NCBI GenBank assembly: GCA_903825395.1 | Contig: CAIKAF010000003.1 | Coordinates: 1-64,000 of the forward strand | DNA: 64,000 bases | Direction of reading: 5' to 3' | Source: an uncultured Flavobacteriales bacterium | Lineage (GTDB): Bacteria; Bacteroidota; Bacteroidia; CAIKAF01 | Part shown: positions 45,762 to 53,956 of the stretch, piece after piece | Numbering within the stretch: the stretch's first letter is position 1 | Layout: each line of letters starts with the position of its first letter | Position numbers and translations under genes: made by a program | Notes under the pieces: generated by a model | Database searches by the model: none | Seen by the model: only the letters and a program-made list of their open reading frames with translations | What the model was told of the DNA's origin: nothing

Positions 45762-47470
45762 ATACTCCCGATGCTGTTTATTTGGCCAAAGTGAAGGCCT
45801 ATGTGCTGAAGCAAATGGAATTGCACCCGCAACCGGCCCTGGTATTCCATACAGTTCAGCATACCCGCGATGTAGCTGCCACGGTGTACCGACTTGGTAA
45901 GTTGGAAAAGCTGGAGCCCCAAGATTTGCTTTGCGTTCAACTTGCCGCCTGGTTTCATGATTTGGGCTATTTGAGCACCTATATTGGCCATGAAGAAAGC
46001 AGCCAGGCCTTGGCCTCAGAATTTTTAAGCTCCATTGAATTTCCTGAAGACCGAATTCCGCTGATTTTGGACTTAATATCGGCCACCAAATTCAACCATC
46101 AACCGGAAAATCCGTTGGAACGCATACTGATCGATGCCGACCGATCCAATATGGGCAGCCGAGAATTCCTGCAAAAAGGAGAATTGCTAAGGCATGAATG
46201 GAAGCAATACCTGAACAAAAGCTACGACGACATTGCCTGGTTGGAACACCAATTGAATTACATACAAACCACCCATTTCCACACCGCCTCTGCCATTCAA
46301 TTGTTTGAAGACAATCGGCAATTCAATATCCGGGCATTAGAAGATGCCCTGGGCGAAAAAAAACTAAAACGGCAGCAAGAATTTCATTTCCGATGGCCCA
46401 GGCAATGGAAGCAAGAAGGCAGAGGATTGATACGAGCCATTTTCCTTGGAATTCTTATCGCCATTACCATGAACGTGGCGGTGTTGGGTTCAGAATGGAG
46501 AGCCTTTGTACAAGGCTTATTTAGCGGGATCTTAATTGGACTAATCTTACGCTGGGGCGATAAACCCTTCGACCGCTTCATTACCCGAAAGTTCAACTTT
46601 CCTGTAACCCTTGGTTTGGGAACAGCCATGCTGCTCAGTTTATTTATTGGAGCAGAAATCTTCACCCTTACCTTTTCTCAATATATAGAAAGCGGACAAT
46701 GGGTCATTTCCAACGACTTTTTACAACCAAGTTTATACTTAGGTCTGGCTTGGAATGCTTTTCTATTGAGCCTAATCTTGAACATCATTAAACTTACATC
46801 CCGCATTATTGGGCCTCAAATATTTTGGAGTTACCTGCGTGGAAAATACCATAAACCGGTGGGTGAAGAGCGTATTTTTATGTTCATCGACTTGAATTCC
46901 AGCACCGGCATGGCAGAAACCATGAGCTTGGAAAAATACCATTCCTTGTTGCGGAACTTCTTCAATTCCCTGTCGGGTCCTGTAGCCCGGTTCAATGGAG
47001 AAATTTATCAGTATGTGGGAGATGAAGCCGTCATTACCTGGACCATGAAAGATGGATTAAAAGGAGCAAATTGCTTGCGGTGCTACCACCGAATTGTCCA
47101 AACCGTAGAGCGGCAGCAGCGGTTTTACATTCGTAAGTATGGATTTATGCCGGATTTTAAGGTTGCCATACATGGAGGCTGGGTAATTGCCGGGGAAATT
47201 GGAAAAACAAAAGCCGACATTGTATTTCATGGAGATGTTATGAATACCACTGAACGAATCTTGCAGCAGTGCCGAAGCCTTGGGCAACGCCTTCTGATGT
47301 CGGAGTACATTGCCAAGCGGCTTGACTTTCCGGCTCCGATGCAAGCGGTGTTTGTTGACACCTTAGTATTAAAAGGAAAAAAGAAAAGCATTGGTGTGTA
47401 CACGGCAACCACCCAAACCAATCGGAGTTTAGACTTGAAAGGCCCGCGGCAGGGATTGCAACGGCAGTGA
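45749..47470 (+). CDS. HD-domain/membrane/nucleotide cyclase fusion
   Basis: 573 residues. N-terminal HD phosphohydrolase domain (about 20-190): His38, His70-Asp71, His81-Glu82, and Asp139 in ILIDADRSN. Four membrane segments (about 225-350). A C-terminal class III adenylate/guanylate cyclase domain (about 370-550) has metal aspartates Asp381 (FIDLNSS) and Asp425 (VGDEAV) and the catalytic Asn499/Arg503 pair (DVMNTTER). It could make a cyclic nucleotide and also hydrolyse a nucleotide. The last eight or so codons lie inside GC-rich element copy 5, so the C-terminus is probably altered by the insertion. Confidence 0.85.
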   Translation: MEQVNTPDAVYLAKVKAYVLKQMELHPQPALVFHTVQHTRDVAATVYRLGKLEKLEPQDLLCVQLAAWFHDLGYLSTYIGHEESSQALASEFLSSIEFPEDRIPLILDLISATKFNHQPENPLERILIDADRSNMGSREFLQKGELLRHEWKQYLNKSYDDIAWLEHQLNYIQTTHFHTASAIQLFEDNRQFNIRALEDALGEKKLKRQQEFHFRWPRQWKQEGRGLIRAIFLGILIAITMNVAVLGSEWRAFVQGLFSGILIGLILRWGDKPFDRFITRKFNFPVTLGLGTAMLLSLFIGAEIFTLTFSQYIESGQWVISNDFLQPSLYLGLAWNAFLLSLILNIIKLTSRIIGPQIFWSYLRGKYHKPVGEERIFMFIDLNSSTGMAETMSLEKYHSLLRNFFNSLSGPVARFNGEIYQYVGDEAVITWTMKDGLKGANCLRCYHRIVQTVERQQRFYIRKYGFMPDFKVAIHGGWVIAGEIGKTKADIVFHGDVMNTTERILQQCRSLGQRLLMSEYIAKRLDFPAPMQAVFVDTLVLKGKKKSIGVYTATTQTNRSLDLKGPRQGLQRQ

Positions 47471-47594
47471 GTGCAGCCGGCCGCCGCAGGGACCGGGCTG
47501 GCAGGGCGACCAGCGGAAGCCATGCCGGCACGTAGTCCCTGCTGCGGCGGGCAAGCGAGCTACAGTGGAAAGCCCGCAGCCGCCCAAAAAAACA
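47446..47594 (-). repeat. GC-rich interspersed element, copy 5
   Basis: 149 bp, differing from copy 6 at only two positions (47533 and 47543). On minus it begins TTTTTTTGGGCGGCTGCGGGC and ends CAATCCCTGCCGC. It overlaps the 3' end of the cyclase gene and lies 38 nt beyond the stop of the symporter gene, in that gene's sense orientation. Confidence 0.85.
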
Positions 47595-47631
47595 AAGACA
47601 TCAACTTTAAAATTTAAAAGAATTGAGCCAA

Positions 47632-49272
47632 TCAGTCCTTCAAGAACCAATACAACAGCCCTACAATACCGATGATTAGGACGCTAATGGCATTGAAAAA
47701 CCAACCTGTCTTGAAGTCGCTGAAATACAATTTGAAGCCCTTACTGTCGAATTGGCCCTTATGTTGCACAGCACTTACCCCTAGAACCACTCCACAGGTC
47801 AACAAAAATGTAAGGCCCATTTGATGCATAAAAGGCAAGGCCGGGAAAAGGACAGAATCGACCCAACCATTGGCTCCGACTTTAAAATAAAGTGCAAAAA
47901 CAATGGAAACCAATACCCCAATGATGGCGCCCTTATTACTGGCAATTCGGGTAAACAATCCCAAAATAAAAATGGCCAAAATACCGGGGCTTACCAAGCC
48001 TGTATATTCTTGAATAAATTGAAAGGCCTGTTCTATATTTCCGAGCAAAGGAGCCATAATAGAGCCTACGAGCAGGGCCAAAATACCGGAAATCCGGCCA
48101 AAACGAATAAGACTTTTTTCGCTGGGACGCTCTTTACTAAAGGGAGCAAAAATATCCAGAGTTAGAATGGTAGAAGTGGAATTAACCATTGAAGCCAAGG
48201 AGGAAACAATGGCTGCACATAAGGCGGCAAAGGCCAAGCCCTTGATCCCAGTAGGAAGTAATTTTAAAAGCCAAGGGTAAGCCCTGTCGGGGTGCTGACC
48301 TGTTGGAATATAATTCAGAGCTCCTTCGCCCATGCGGCCTAGCATCTCGGAATCTTGAACAATAACAAAAGCGGCAATGCCTGGGATAACCACCAACAAG
48401 GGTAAAATTAATTTGATTGATGCGGCCATTAAAATTCCTTTCTGAGCTTCTTTAATGGACTTGGCAGCCAGGGTGCGTTGAATGATGTACTGATTGAATC
48501 CCCAATAGTAGAGATTCGCAATCCACATGCCGCCCACCAGAACAGCGATTCCGGGAAGATTTACGTATTGAGGATTCGAGGGCTCTAAAATCATTTCAAA
48601 TTTTTCTGGAGCTACCTTATACAAATGAATTAAGCCTTCCCAGGCTCCATTGCCAGCTGAAACAACATCCAAAGCAATAAACGTAGTGAAGCAGCCTCCA
48701 ACCACAAGAAAAACAACCTGAACAACATCGGTCCAGGCAACGGAGGCCAAGCCCCCATAAATGGAGTAGGCTCCAGAGAACAAGGCCAACAGCAAAATAC
48801 CGTACAGCAAGGGTAAATCAAACAAACCTTGAATGGACAAGGCCCCTAAATAGAGAACAGAAGCTATGTTAACAAAGACATACAAAAAGACCCAGAAGAT
48901 GGCTAAAATCGATTTAAGGCGGGTAGAATAGCGTTTTTCTATGAACTCCGGAATGGTTGTAATTTCAAGTTTAAGGTACAAGGGCAGGAAGAACTTGCCC
49001 ACCAGAATCAGCGTAATAGCAGCCATCCACTCGTAAGAGGCAATGGCCAAACCTACAGAAAAACCCGACCCCGACATTCCAATAAACTGTTCTGCGGAGA
49101 TATTGGCTGCAATTAAAGAGGCGCCTATGGCCCACCAGGGTAGAGACTTATTGGCTAGAAAATAATCGGAGGCCGTTGCATTCTTATTCTTGGAGCGCAA
49201 GGCCACAAACCAGCCCAATCCCATAATAATGAGCGCATAAACGACAATGACAAAAAAATCGATGCTTGACAT
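47632..49272 (-). CDS. Sodium:solute symporter (SGLT-like)
   Basis: 546 residues from ATG 49272 (MSSIDFFVIVVYALIIMG); the longer frame crosses the upstream terminator. About 14 membrane segments in the SSS fold with ALRSKNKNATASDYFLANKSLPWWAIGAS in pieces, ISAEQFIGMSGSGF and a YWGFNQYIIQRTLAAKS signature typical of sodium/glucose and sodium/galactose symporters. Its place beside the beta-glucan locus suggests glucose uptake, by inference. Confidence 0.88.
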   Translation of the reverse strand: MSSIDFFVIVVYALIIMGLGWFVALRSKNKNATASDYFLANKSLPWWAIGASLIAANISAEQFIGMSGSGFSVGLAIASYEWMAAITLILVGKFFLPLYLKLEITTIPEFIEKRYSTRLKSILAIFWVFLYVFVNIASVLYLGALSIQGLFDLPLLYGILLLALFSGAYSIYGGLASVAWTDVVQVVFLVVGGCFTTFIALDVVSAGNGAWEGLIHLYKVAPEKFEMILEPSNPQYVNLPGIAVLVGGMWIANLYYWGFNQYIIQRTLAAKSIKEAQKGILMAASIKLILPLLVVIPGIAAFVIVQDSEMLGRMGEGALNYIPTGQHPDRAYPWLLKLLPTGIKGLAFAALCAAIVSSLASMVNSTSTILTLDIFAPFSKERPSEKSLIRFGRISGILALLVGSIMAPLLGNIEQAFQFIQEYTGLVSPGILAIFILGLFTRIASNKGAIIGVLVSIVFALYFKVGANGWVDSVLFPALPFMHQMGLTFLLTCGVVLGVSAVQHKGQFDSKGFKLYFSDFKTGWFFNAISVLIIGIVGLLYWFLKD

Positions 49273-49285
49273 AGGCGGAGCGGGG

Positions 49286-49320
49286 TTAAAAAAACAGAGG
49301 TGGGGTTGCCCCCACCTCTG
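49286..49320 (-). terminator. Terminator of the T9SS glycan-binding gene
   Basis: On minus, an 11-bp stem CAGAGGTGGGG/CCCCACCTCTG followed by seven T. It separates the T9SS gene from the symporter gene. Confidence 0.9.
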
Positions 49321-49343
49321 CATGACTATTCAAAGTAATCCAA

Positions 49344-50456
49344 TTACCGTTTAATCAGGGTTGTTGAATAGCTTCCTTTCATGTGCTCAACGATAACTTG
49401 GTAAACACCAGGTGTCAAATGAGCAATTTGAATTGTTTCTGTGGAAGCAGTAGCTACAATACGACCGGTTACATCAACTACGGTAAGAGCCACAACCTCA
49501 TTGTCGGAACGCACGCTTAGCCAATCTTGTGCAGGGTTTGGATACACTTGCACAGAAGACTCTGAAGACTCAATGCCTGTGGTAGTGCAAGCAGAACAGC
49601 TGTTAAAGCAAACCAAATCCAACACCGCATCGCCGGTTACCTCGTACACACGATTGAAAAATCCATCGTTTACAGTATCGACACAAGACTCACCGCCAAC
49701 GAAATTTTCTTGATCTGACCAACCATTCACTGTGAATTTGTATTGAACAGGGCCTGTAGGTACATCTACCTGCAGTTCCCAAACAGCACCTGAGGTATTT
49801 ACCATAGGAGCGCAAGAACCACACCAGCCGTTCATTTCACCATTTAAGAAAACGCCATTGGCTGTGCTTCCGGTGTATTCGCTCATGTCAACACGGAAGG
49901 TAACTTTGGGCTGAGGTACTGGAATGGTTGATGTTTTTTCATACACAAAACGCCAATAACCACCGCCGAAGTTAATGTCTAAGGTCATTGTTTGATTGTT
50001 GTTGGAAAGAGCTGCTTCATAGATTATAGAAGAGGCGGCCAAACTTGGATTGTTGATTTCAGAACCGTTGATGACCTTAGCCAAGCCCATGTGAGCTCCT
50101 ACTCCATTTACGGTCAAGGTACCTTGGGTGGCGTCGTAGCTCCAAGTGTATTGGCCTGAACCATCGTGGGGAGCTACAGGAGCACCACAGCCATCGGCAC
50201 CGACACCTTGCCATACTTCAACCCAAGTGCTGCCGTCCATGTAATGCAGCATTTCACCGTTCGTGTTAAACGTAACCGAGTCATCAAACAAGCACGCACG
50301 GGTGGTTAAGTCCGTAGGCGAATTGCTCCACCAAGAAATATCACCCTTGTTGGGGCCTACACCCAAAGCACCGGCTTGTTGAGCCAGTTTCCATGTTCCT
50401 TCAACCTGAGCAATCAGGGCAGATGGAACCATCATTGCAAGAAAAAGTTTTTTCAT
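49344..50456 (-). CDS. T9SS-secreted glycan-binding-like protein of the beta-glucan locus
   Basis: 370 residues. Signal peptide (about 1-16). Domain 1 (about 18-175) has GVGPNKGDISWW, CLFDDSVTFNTNGEM and QYTWSYD and matches the C-terminal domain of the neighbouring PKD lipoprotein. Domain 2 (about 183-290) starts KVTFRVDMSEY and looks like a starch-binding/CBM-type sandwich (GVFLNGEMNGWCG, VQYKFTVNGW). A type A T9SS sorting domain follows from about 300 (VYPNPAQDWLSV). It is probably on the surface, binding glucan. Operator site 1 lies 45 nt upstream. Confidence 0.8.
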   Translation of the reverse strand: MKKLFLAMMVPSALIAQVEGTWKLAQQAGALGVGPNKGDISWWSNSPTDLTTRACLFDDSVTFNTNGEMLHYMDGSTWVEVWQGVGADGCGAPVAPHDGSGQYTWSYDATQGTLTVNGVGAHMGLAKVINGSEINNPSLAASSIIYEAALSNNNQTMTLDINFGGGYWRFVYEKTSTIPVPQPKVTFRVDMSEYTGSTANGVFLNGEMNGWCGSCAPMVNTSGAVWELQVDVPTGPVQYKFTVNGWSDQENFVGGESCVDTVNDGFFNRVYEVTGDAVLDLVCFNSCSACTTTGIESSESSVQVYPNPAQDWLSVRSDNEVVALTVVDVTGRIVATASTETIQIAHLTPGVYQVIVEHMKGSYSTTLIKR

Positions 50457-50500
50457 AAGATGAACGTATTTGATTAATTCTAGGTTAAAAGTAAATAATT

Positions 50501-50520
50501 ATTGTATTAAATACAATAAG
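50501..50520 (-). promoter_or_regulatory. Operator site 1 of the beta-glucan regulon
   Basis: On minus: CTTATTGTATTTAATACAAT. Its core is a perfect 8+1+8 inverted repeat (ATTGTATT-A-AATACAAT on plus). It is 45 nt upstream of the T9SS gene and beside a -7-like TACTTTTA (50486-50493). Confidence 0.7.
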
Positions 50521-50525
50521 GAAGT

Positions 50526-51626
50526 TTATTGAAAAACGCGAACGTAATCTACATACATGGATTGAGGGAAAGAAGTTGAGGCATTGGGAGAGCCCGGCCA
50601 GTTTCCGCCTACAGCCACATTGAATATGAAGAAAAACGGCTCATGAAAAGCTGAAAATTGAGCATTGGTAATGGAGAGGGTGTTGTACACTTGGTCATCC
50701 AGCAACCAGGTGATGGATTGAGGATTCCAAATAATGCTGTACACGTGGAACTTATCGGCCAGGGTACCCGAAGAAATCGTTTTACTTCCGGTATGGCTGG
50801 CATGTCCGTTGTTGAACCAATGCGCCGTGCCGTGGGTGGTGCGGTCGTTGTTGCCTTGGCCACCGATCATTTCCATGATATCAATTTCACCGCAATGGGG
50901 CCAGCCAACAGATGAAAACGCATCGCCCAGCATCCACAAAGCGGGCCAGATGCCTTGTCCCTGAGGCATGGCTGCCCGAATATCAATGCGGCCGTATTTC
51001 CATGATTTTTGACCTTGGGTTTTTATTCGGGTAGAGGTATATTGAGAGGTATTGAATGGTTCCTTTTTTGCAGTAATCTCAAGAACTCCTTGCTGAACCC
51101 GCACATTTTGATTGGTATAATATTGAAGTTCATTGTTTCCCCAACCGGAATTTCCTGTTCCTATGTCATATACCCAATCGGCTGAAAGGGCATTCCCCGA
51201 AAACTCATCGCTCCACACCAAGGTATAACCGGGGTACGAGGTTGGGGTGGAATATCCGGTGGAAGGAAAGCTGCCTGAATTGCTGGTATCGACAAACCAA
51301 ATCAGGGAATCTGATTTTTCAATGAAATCGGTGGCCGTAGTGTGGGCCCGAACTCGGTAGGCATAGGTTCCCGGAGCCGGCAATTGCCAGGAAAAATTCC
51401 CTGAGGCCTCTTGAAACTGAATGGAATCGGTCCCGGTCCAAACCGTAGCGGTATAAAAATTCGTTAAATCGGCCTGAGCCGTTATTTCAGCCAGACCGGT
51501 TTCAGAAACTAGGGCTGAAATCTGAAGGTTTTCGGGCAATGTCACCTGATTAACAGGGTCAGAATCGCAGCTTGAAAGGGAGATGAGGGCAGCTAGGGCT
51601 GAAAAAGAAAAAAGAGAATGCATCAT
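50526..51626 (-). CDS. GH16 family endo-beta-glucanase (laminarinase-like) lipoprotein
   Basis: 366 residues. Lipobox LSSC (Cys20), an N-terminal beta-sandwich (about 28-110), then GH16 (about 130-366) with LVWSDEFSGNALSADWVYD, the catalytic EIDIMEMIG (nucleophile Glu, helper Asp, acid/base Glu) and a YVDYVRVFQ ending. The family cuts beta-1,3 or mixed-linkage glucans, and the EIDIME form with the intact beta-bulge fits laminarinase. It should sit on the outer membrane. Its ATG overlaps the PKD gene stop. Confidence 0.92.
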   Translation of the reverse strand: MMHSLFSFSALAALISLSSCDSDPVNQVTLPENLQISALVSETGLAEITAQADLTNFYTATVWTGTDSIQFQEASGNFSWQLPAPGTYAYRVRAHTTATDFIEKSDSLIWFVDTSNSGSFPSTGYSTPTSYPGYTLVWSDEFSGNALSADWVYDIGTGNSGWGNNELQYYTNQNVRVQQGVLEITAKKEPFNTSQYTSTRIKTQGQKSWKYGRIDIRAAMPQGQGIWPALWMLGDAFSSVGWPHCGEIDIMEMIGGQGNNDRTTHGTAHWFNNGHASHTGSKTISSGTLADKFHVYSIIWNPQSITWLLDDQVYNTLSITNAQFSAFHEPFFFIFNVAVGGNWPGSPNASTSFPQSMYVDYVRVFQ

Positions 51627-52480
51627 TGGGCAGGAACGAGTTTAATGTACCAATGCAGACCGCCGGCATGGTGTTTATATTGAAGGCTGATGTGGGTATC
51701 GGAAAATTCCAAAATTCGGTAGGTGCGAACCCCCGAGTAAAAGCCCAGAAAGGCATTCCCGGAAATTTCTAAAAATGCATTGTCTCCTTCTTCAATTAAG
51801 TTCCAGGTGGATGCAATGTTGTCATCGTATGGAGCGGTGTAGTCTCCTTTGTTCATAAACGACCCCGGGAATTCAGCGGCAATCGTGTTGTGTACATACA
51901 CATCTCCGTTGGTCTGCATGGTAAATCCAAAACCACTAAGGGAAAAGGTGTATCGGTCATCGTACAGTCCACAACCGGTTTTATCGGCTGGATTTGCGGC
52001 CCACCATTCGGGAATGGCGCCTGCAGCACTTTCGGGATCGGGTCCTACGCCCATGTGGCCGGTAGCCATAGAATCAATTCTCCAAGTGCGGACTCCGCCG
52101 TTGTCCAATCCCCCGGTAAGGGCATTAAAAACGGGGTGATCCAAGAGCGAAAGGTCATCCTGGTCGATGGTAACCGTAACGGAATTGGTGCGGCTTCCAC
52201 CTTTGTTAAACACCCGAACTTGAACCGTGTAGGTTCCGGCATAGGGAAAACGACCTTCCACAGAAGTACCTTTGGCACCGGTTTGGTTTCCGAAATCCCA
52301 AGTGGCCAAAAGCTGTTCATTTCCACAGCGGAACAATAGGATGTTGTTGGAGTTGGGTGAAACTTCCACAAAAATTTGAGCATCCTGTTCGGTGGGAGGA
52401 GGCCCCAACTCAGGATCTGCCTGTTGACAAGCGCTACCTAGTAAAATAAAACCAAGAAGGTAAAAAGCTAACTGTTTCAT
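51623..52480 (-). CDS. PKD-domain surface glycan-binding lipoprotein
   Basis: 285 residues. Lipobox GSAC (Cys18), a PKD-like domain (about 30-105, ATWDFGNQTGAKG and FPYAGTYTVQVRVFN), then a domain of about 160 residues with HMGVGP, WWAANPADKTGCGLYDDRYTF and a HWYIKLV end, shared with the T9SS gene product downstream. Its position between susD and GH16 is where surface glycan-binding proteins usually sit. No catalytic motif is seen. Confidence 0.8.
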   Translation of the reverse strand: MKQLAFYLLGFILLGSACQQADPELGPPPTEQDAQIFVEVSPNSNNILLFRCGNEQLLATWDFGNQTGAKGTSVEGRFPYAGTYTVQVRVFNKGGSRTNSVTVTIDQDDLSLLDHPVFNALTGGLDNGGVRTWRIDSMATGHMGVGPDPESAAGAIPEWWAANPADKTGCGLYDDRYTFSLSGFGFTMQTNGDVYVHNTIAAEFPGSFMNKGDYTAPYDDNIASTWNLIEEGDNAFLEISGNAFLGFYSGVRTYRILEFSDTHISLQYKHHAGGLHWYIKLVPAQ

Positions 52481-52491
52481 AATTCAGGTAT

Positions 52492-53952
52492 TTAATAACC
52501 GGGGTTTTGCATCCATGAGCCACCGGCCAAATCGATTTCAACTTGAGGGATGGGGAACAATTCGTGTTTTGAAGGAACAAATCCGGGAATAAAATCGGCG
52601 GCCTTTCCTGTGCGGACCAAATCGAAAAAGCGGTGACCTTCGCAAGAGAGTTCCAATCTTCGTTCCTTTAAAATATCATCGATTGAATTTACGGAAATTC
52701 CCGGAATTTGTACGCGGCTACGCACCTGATTCACATACTGCTGAGCCTGGGGTTTATTGCCGGTCATTAAATGGGCTTCGGCGGCCATCAATAGCACATC
52801 GGCATAGCGAATCACTTTGTAATTTAAGGGACTGGTCAAATCGTTATCGGGCAAGCCAATTTCGCCCTGACGCTTGATGTATTTGTTGTTGTAATAGCCC
52901 GTATGTCCGCCTCCGCCAATGGCATAGGTAATGGCAGCAGGATTGGGTTGGGCGGCAATGAAGGCCTCAATATCCAATACTGTGGCATTGCGCCTTGGGT
53001 CAATCGGGGCAAAAGCCGAGTACAATTCCGCTGTAGGTAGGTTGTAGCTGTTTCCATCGCCATAAACAGGCCCGGTGTACTGACGAATCCCATGAAAGCC
53101 AGGACCGGCATTACCTTCCAGGCAAACCAAGCAGCCATAGCTTCCGCCTTCTAAACCAGAGTATTCAACGCTAAAAATGGTTTCGGAATTTTGCTCATTT
53201 ACCAAAGTCCACAATTCCGAATAATTTGGATGCAGGGCAAATTGACCCGACTGAATAATTTCTTCAAACACCGGCAGGGCATCGGAATACTTATTTTGAT
53301 ATAAATAAGCCTTGCCCAGTAAAGCCTGTGCTGCGGCCTTGGTTACCCTACCCTTTTGGCTGGCAATGGTGGACAAATCAGGAATGCTGGCCTGTAAGTC
53401 GGCCACAATCTGAGCATACACATCAGATTGAGCTGCCCTTGGCCGTTGAGCGGCTTCTTCGATTCCCAAGCGTTCATCCACAATAAGTGGAACATCTCCA
53501 AAAAACTTCGTCAACTCGAAATAGTAGAACGCTCTTAAAAAACGGGCTTCCGCCAGCAGCTGGGCCTTTCCAGGAAAATCAATATTGTCTTTGTTTTCCA
53601 TGATAAAATTCACCCTGCCAATCCCGGCATAATTCCAGCGAAACACATTTCTCAATTCGGTATTTACTGCTCCGTGCTGCATGCCATCAATTTGGTGCAG
53701 TCCTTGCGTGTCGTTGAAACTTTCTCCGCCGGCAATGGTATTGTCTGAGGCAATTTCGCCAATCCAAACCGACAAAAAAGAGGACTGCAGCAAATCGTAA
53801 GCTCCCACCAGGGCGCGTTGGTAGTCTTCAGGCGTCCTGAAGTAATTTTCAGCATCCTGGGCATAGGGCGGATTGACCTCCAAGAAATCATCGCAGGAAG
53901 AAAAAGAAAGCGTTAGGCAGAGTAAGGCAGCAATTCGGAATACCGTTTTCAT
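52492..53952 (-). CDS. SusD/RagB family glycan-binding lipoprotein
   Basis: 486 residues from ATG 53952 (MKTVFRIAALL); the longer frame overlaps susC. Lipobox FSSC, then DDFLEVNPPYAQDAENYFRTPEDYQRALVGAYDLL in pieces, the helical TPR-like core (EARFLRAFYYFELTKFFGDVPLI) and the SusD C-terminal part (LKERRLELSCEGHRFFDLVRTG). It caps the SusC channel and delivers oligosaccharides. It lies 4 nt after susC. Confidence 0.95.
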   Translation of the reverse strand: MKTVFRIAALLCLTLSFSSCDDFLEVNPPYAQDAENYFRTPEDYQRALVGAYDLLQSSFLSVWIGEIASDNTIAGGESFNDTQGLHQIDGMQHGAVNTELRNVFRWNYAGIGRVNFIMENKDNIDFPGKAQLLAEARFLRAFYYFELTKFFGDVPLIVDERLGIEEAAQRPRAAQSDVYAQIVADLQASIPDLSTIASQKGRVTKAAAQALLGKAYLYQNKYSDALPVFEEIIQSGQFALHPNYSELWTLVNEQNSETIFSVEYSGLEGGSYGCLVCLEGNAGPGFHGIRQYTGPVYGDGNSYNLPTAELYSAFAPIDPRRNATVLDIEAFIAAQPNPAAITYAIGGGGHTGYYNNKYIKRQGEIGLPDNDLTSPLNYKVIRYADVLLMAAEAHLMTGNKPQAQQYVNQVRSRVQIPGISVNSIDDILKERRLELSCEGHRFFDLVRTGKAADFIPGFVPSKHELFPIPQVEIDLAGGSWMQNPGY

Positions 53953-53956
53953 CGGA

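Noticed and set aside
47227-47531. Minus-strand ORFs with translations beginning MASAGRPASPVP, also seen at 60137-60382
   Set aside because: They are translations of GC-rich element copies 5 and 6. The identical peptide reflects the DNA repeat, not a protein family.
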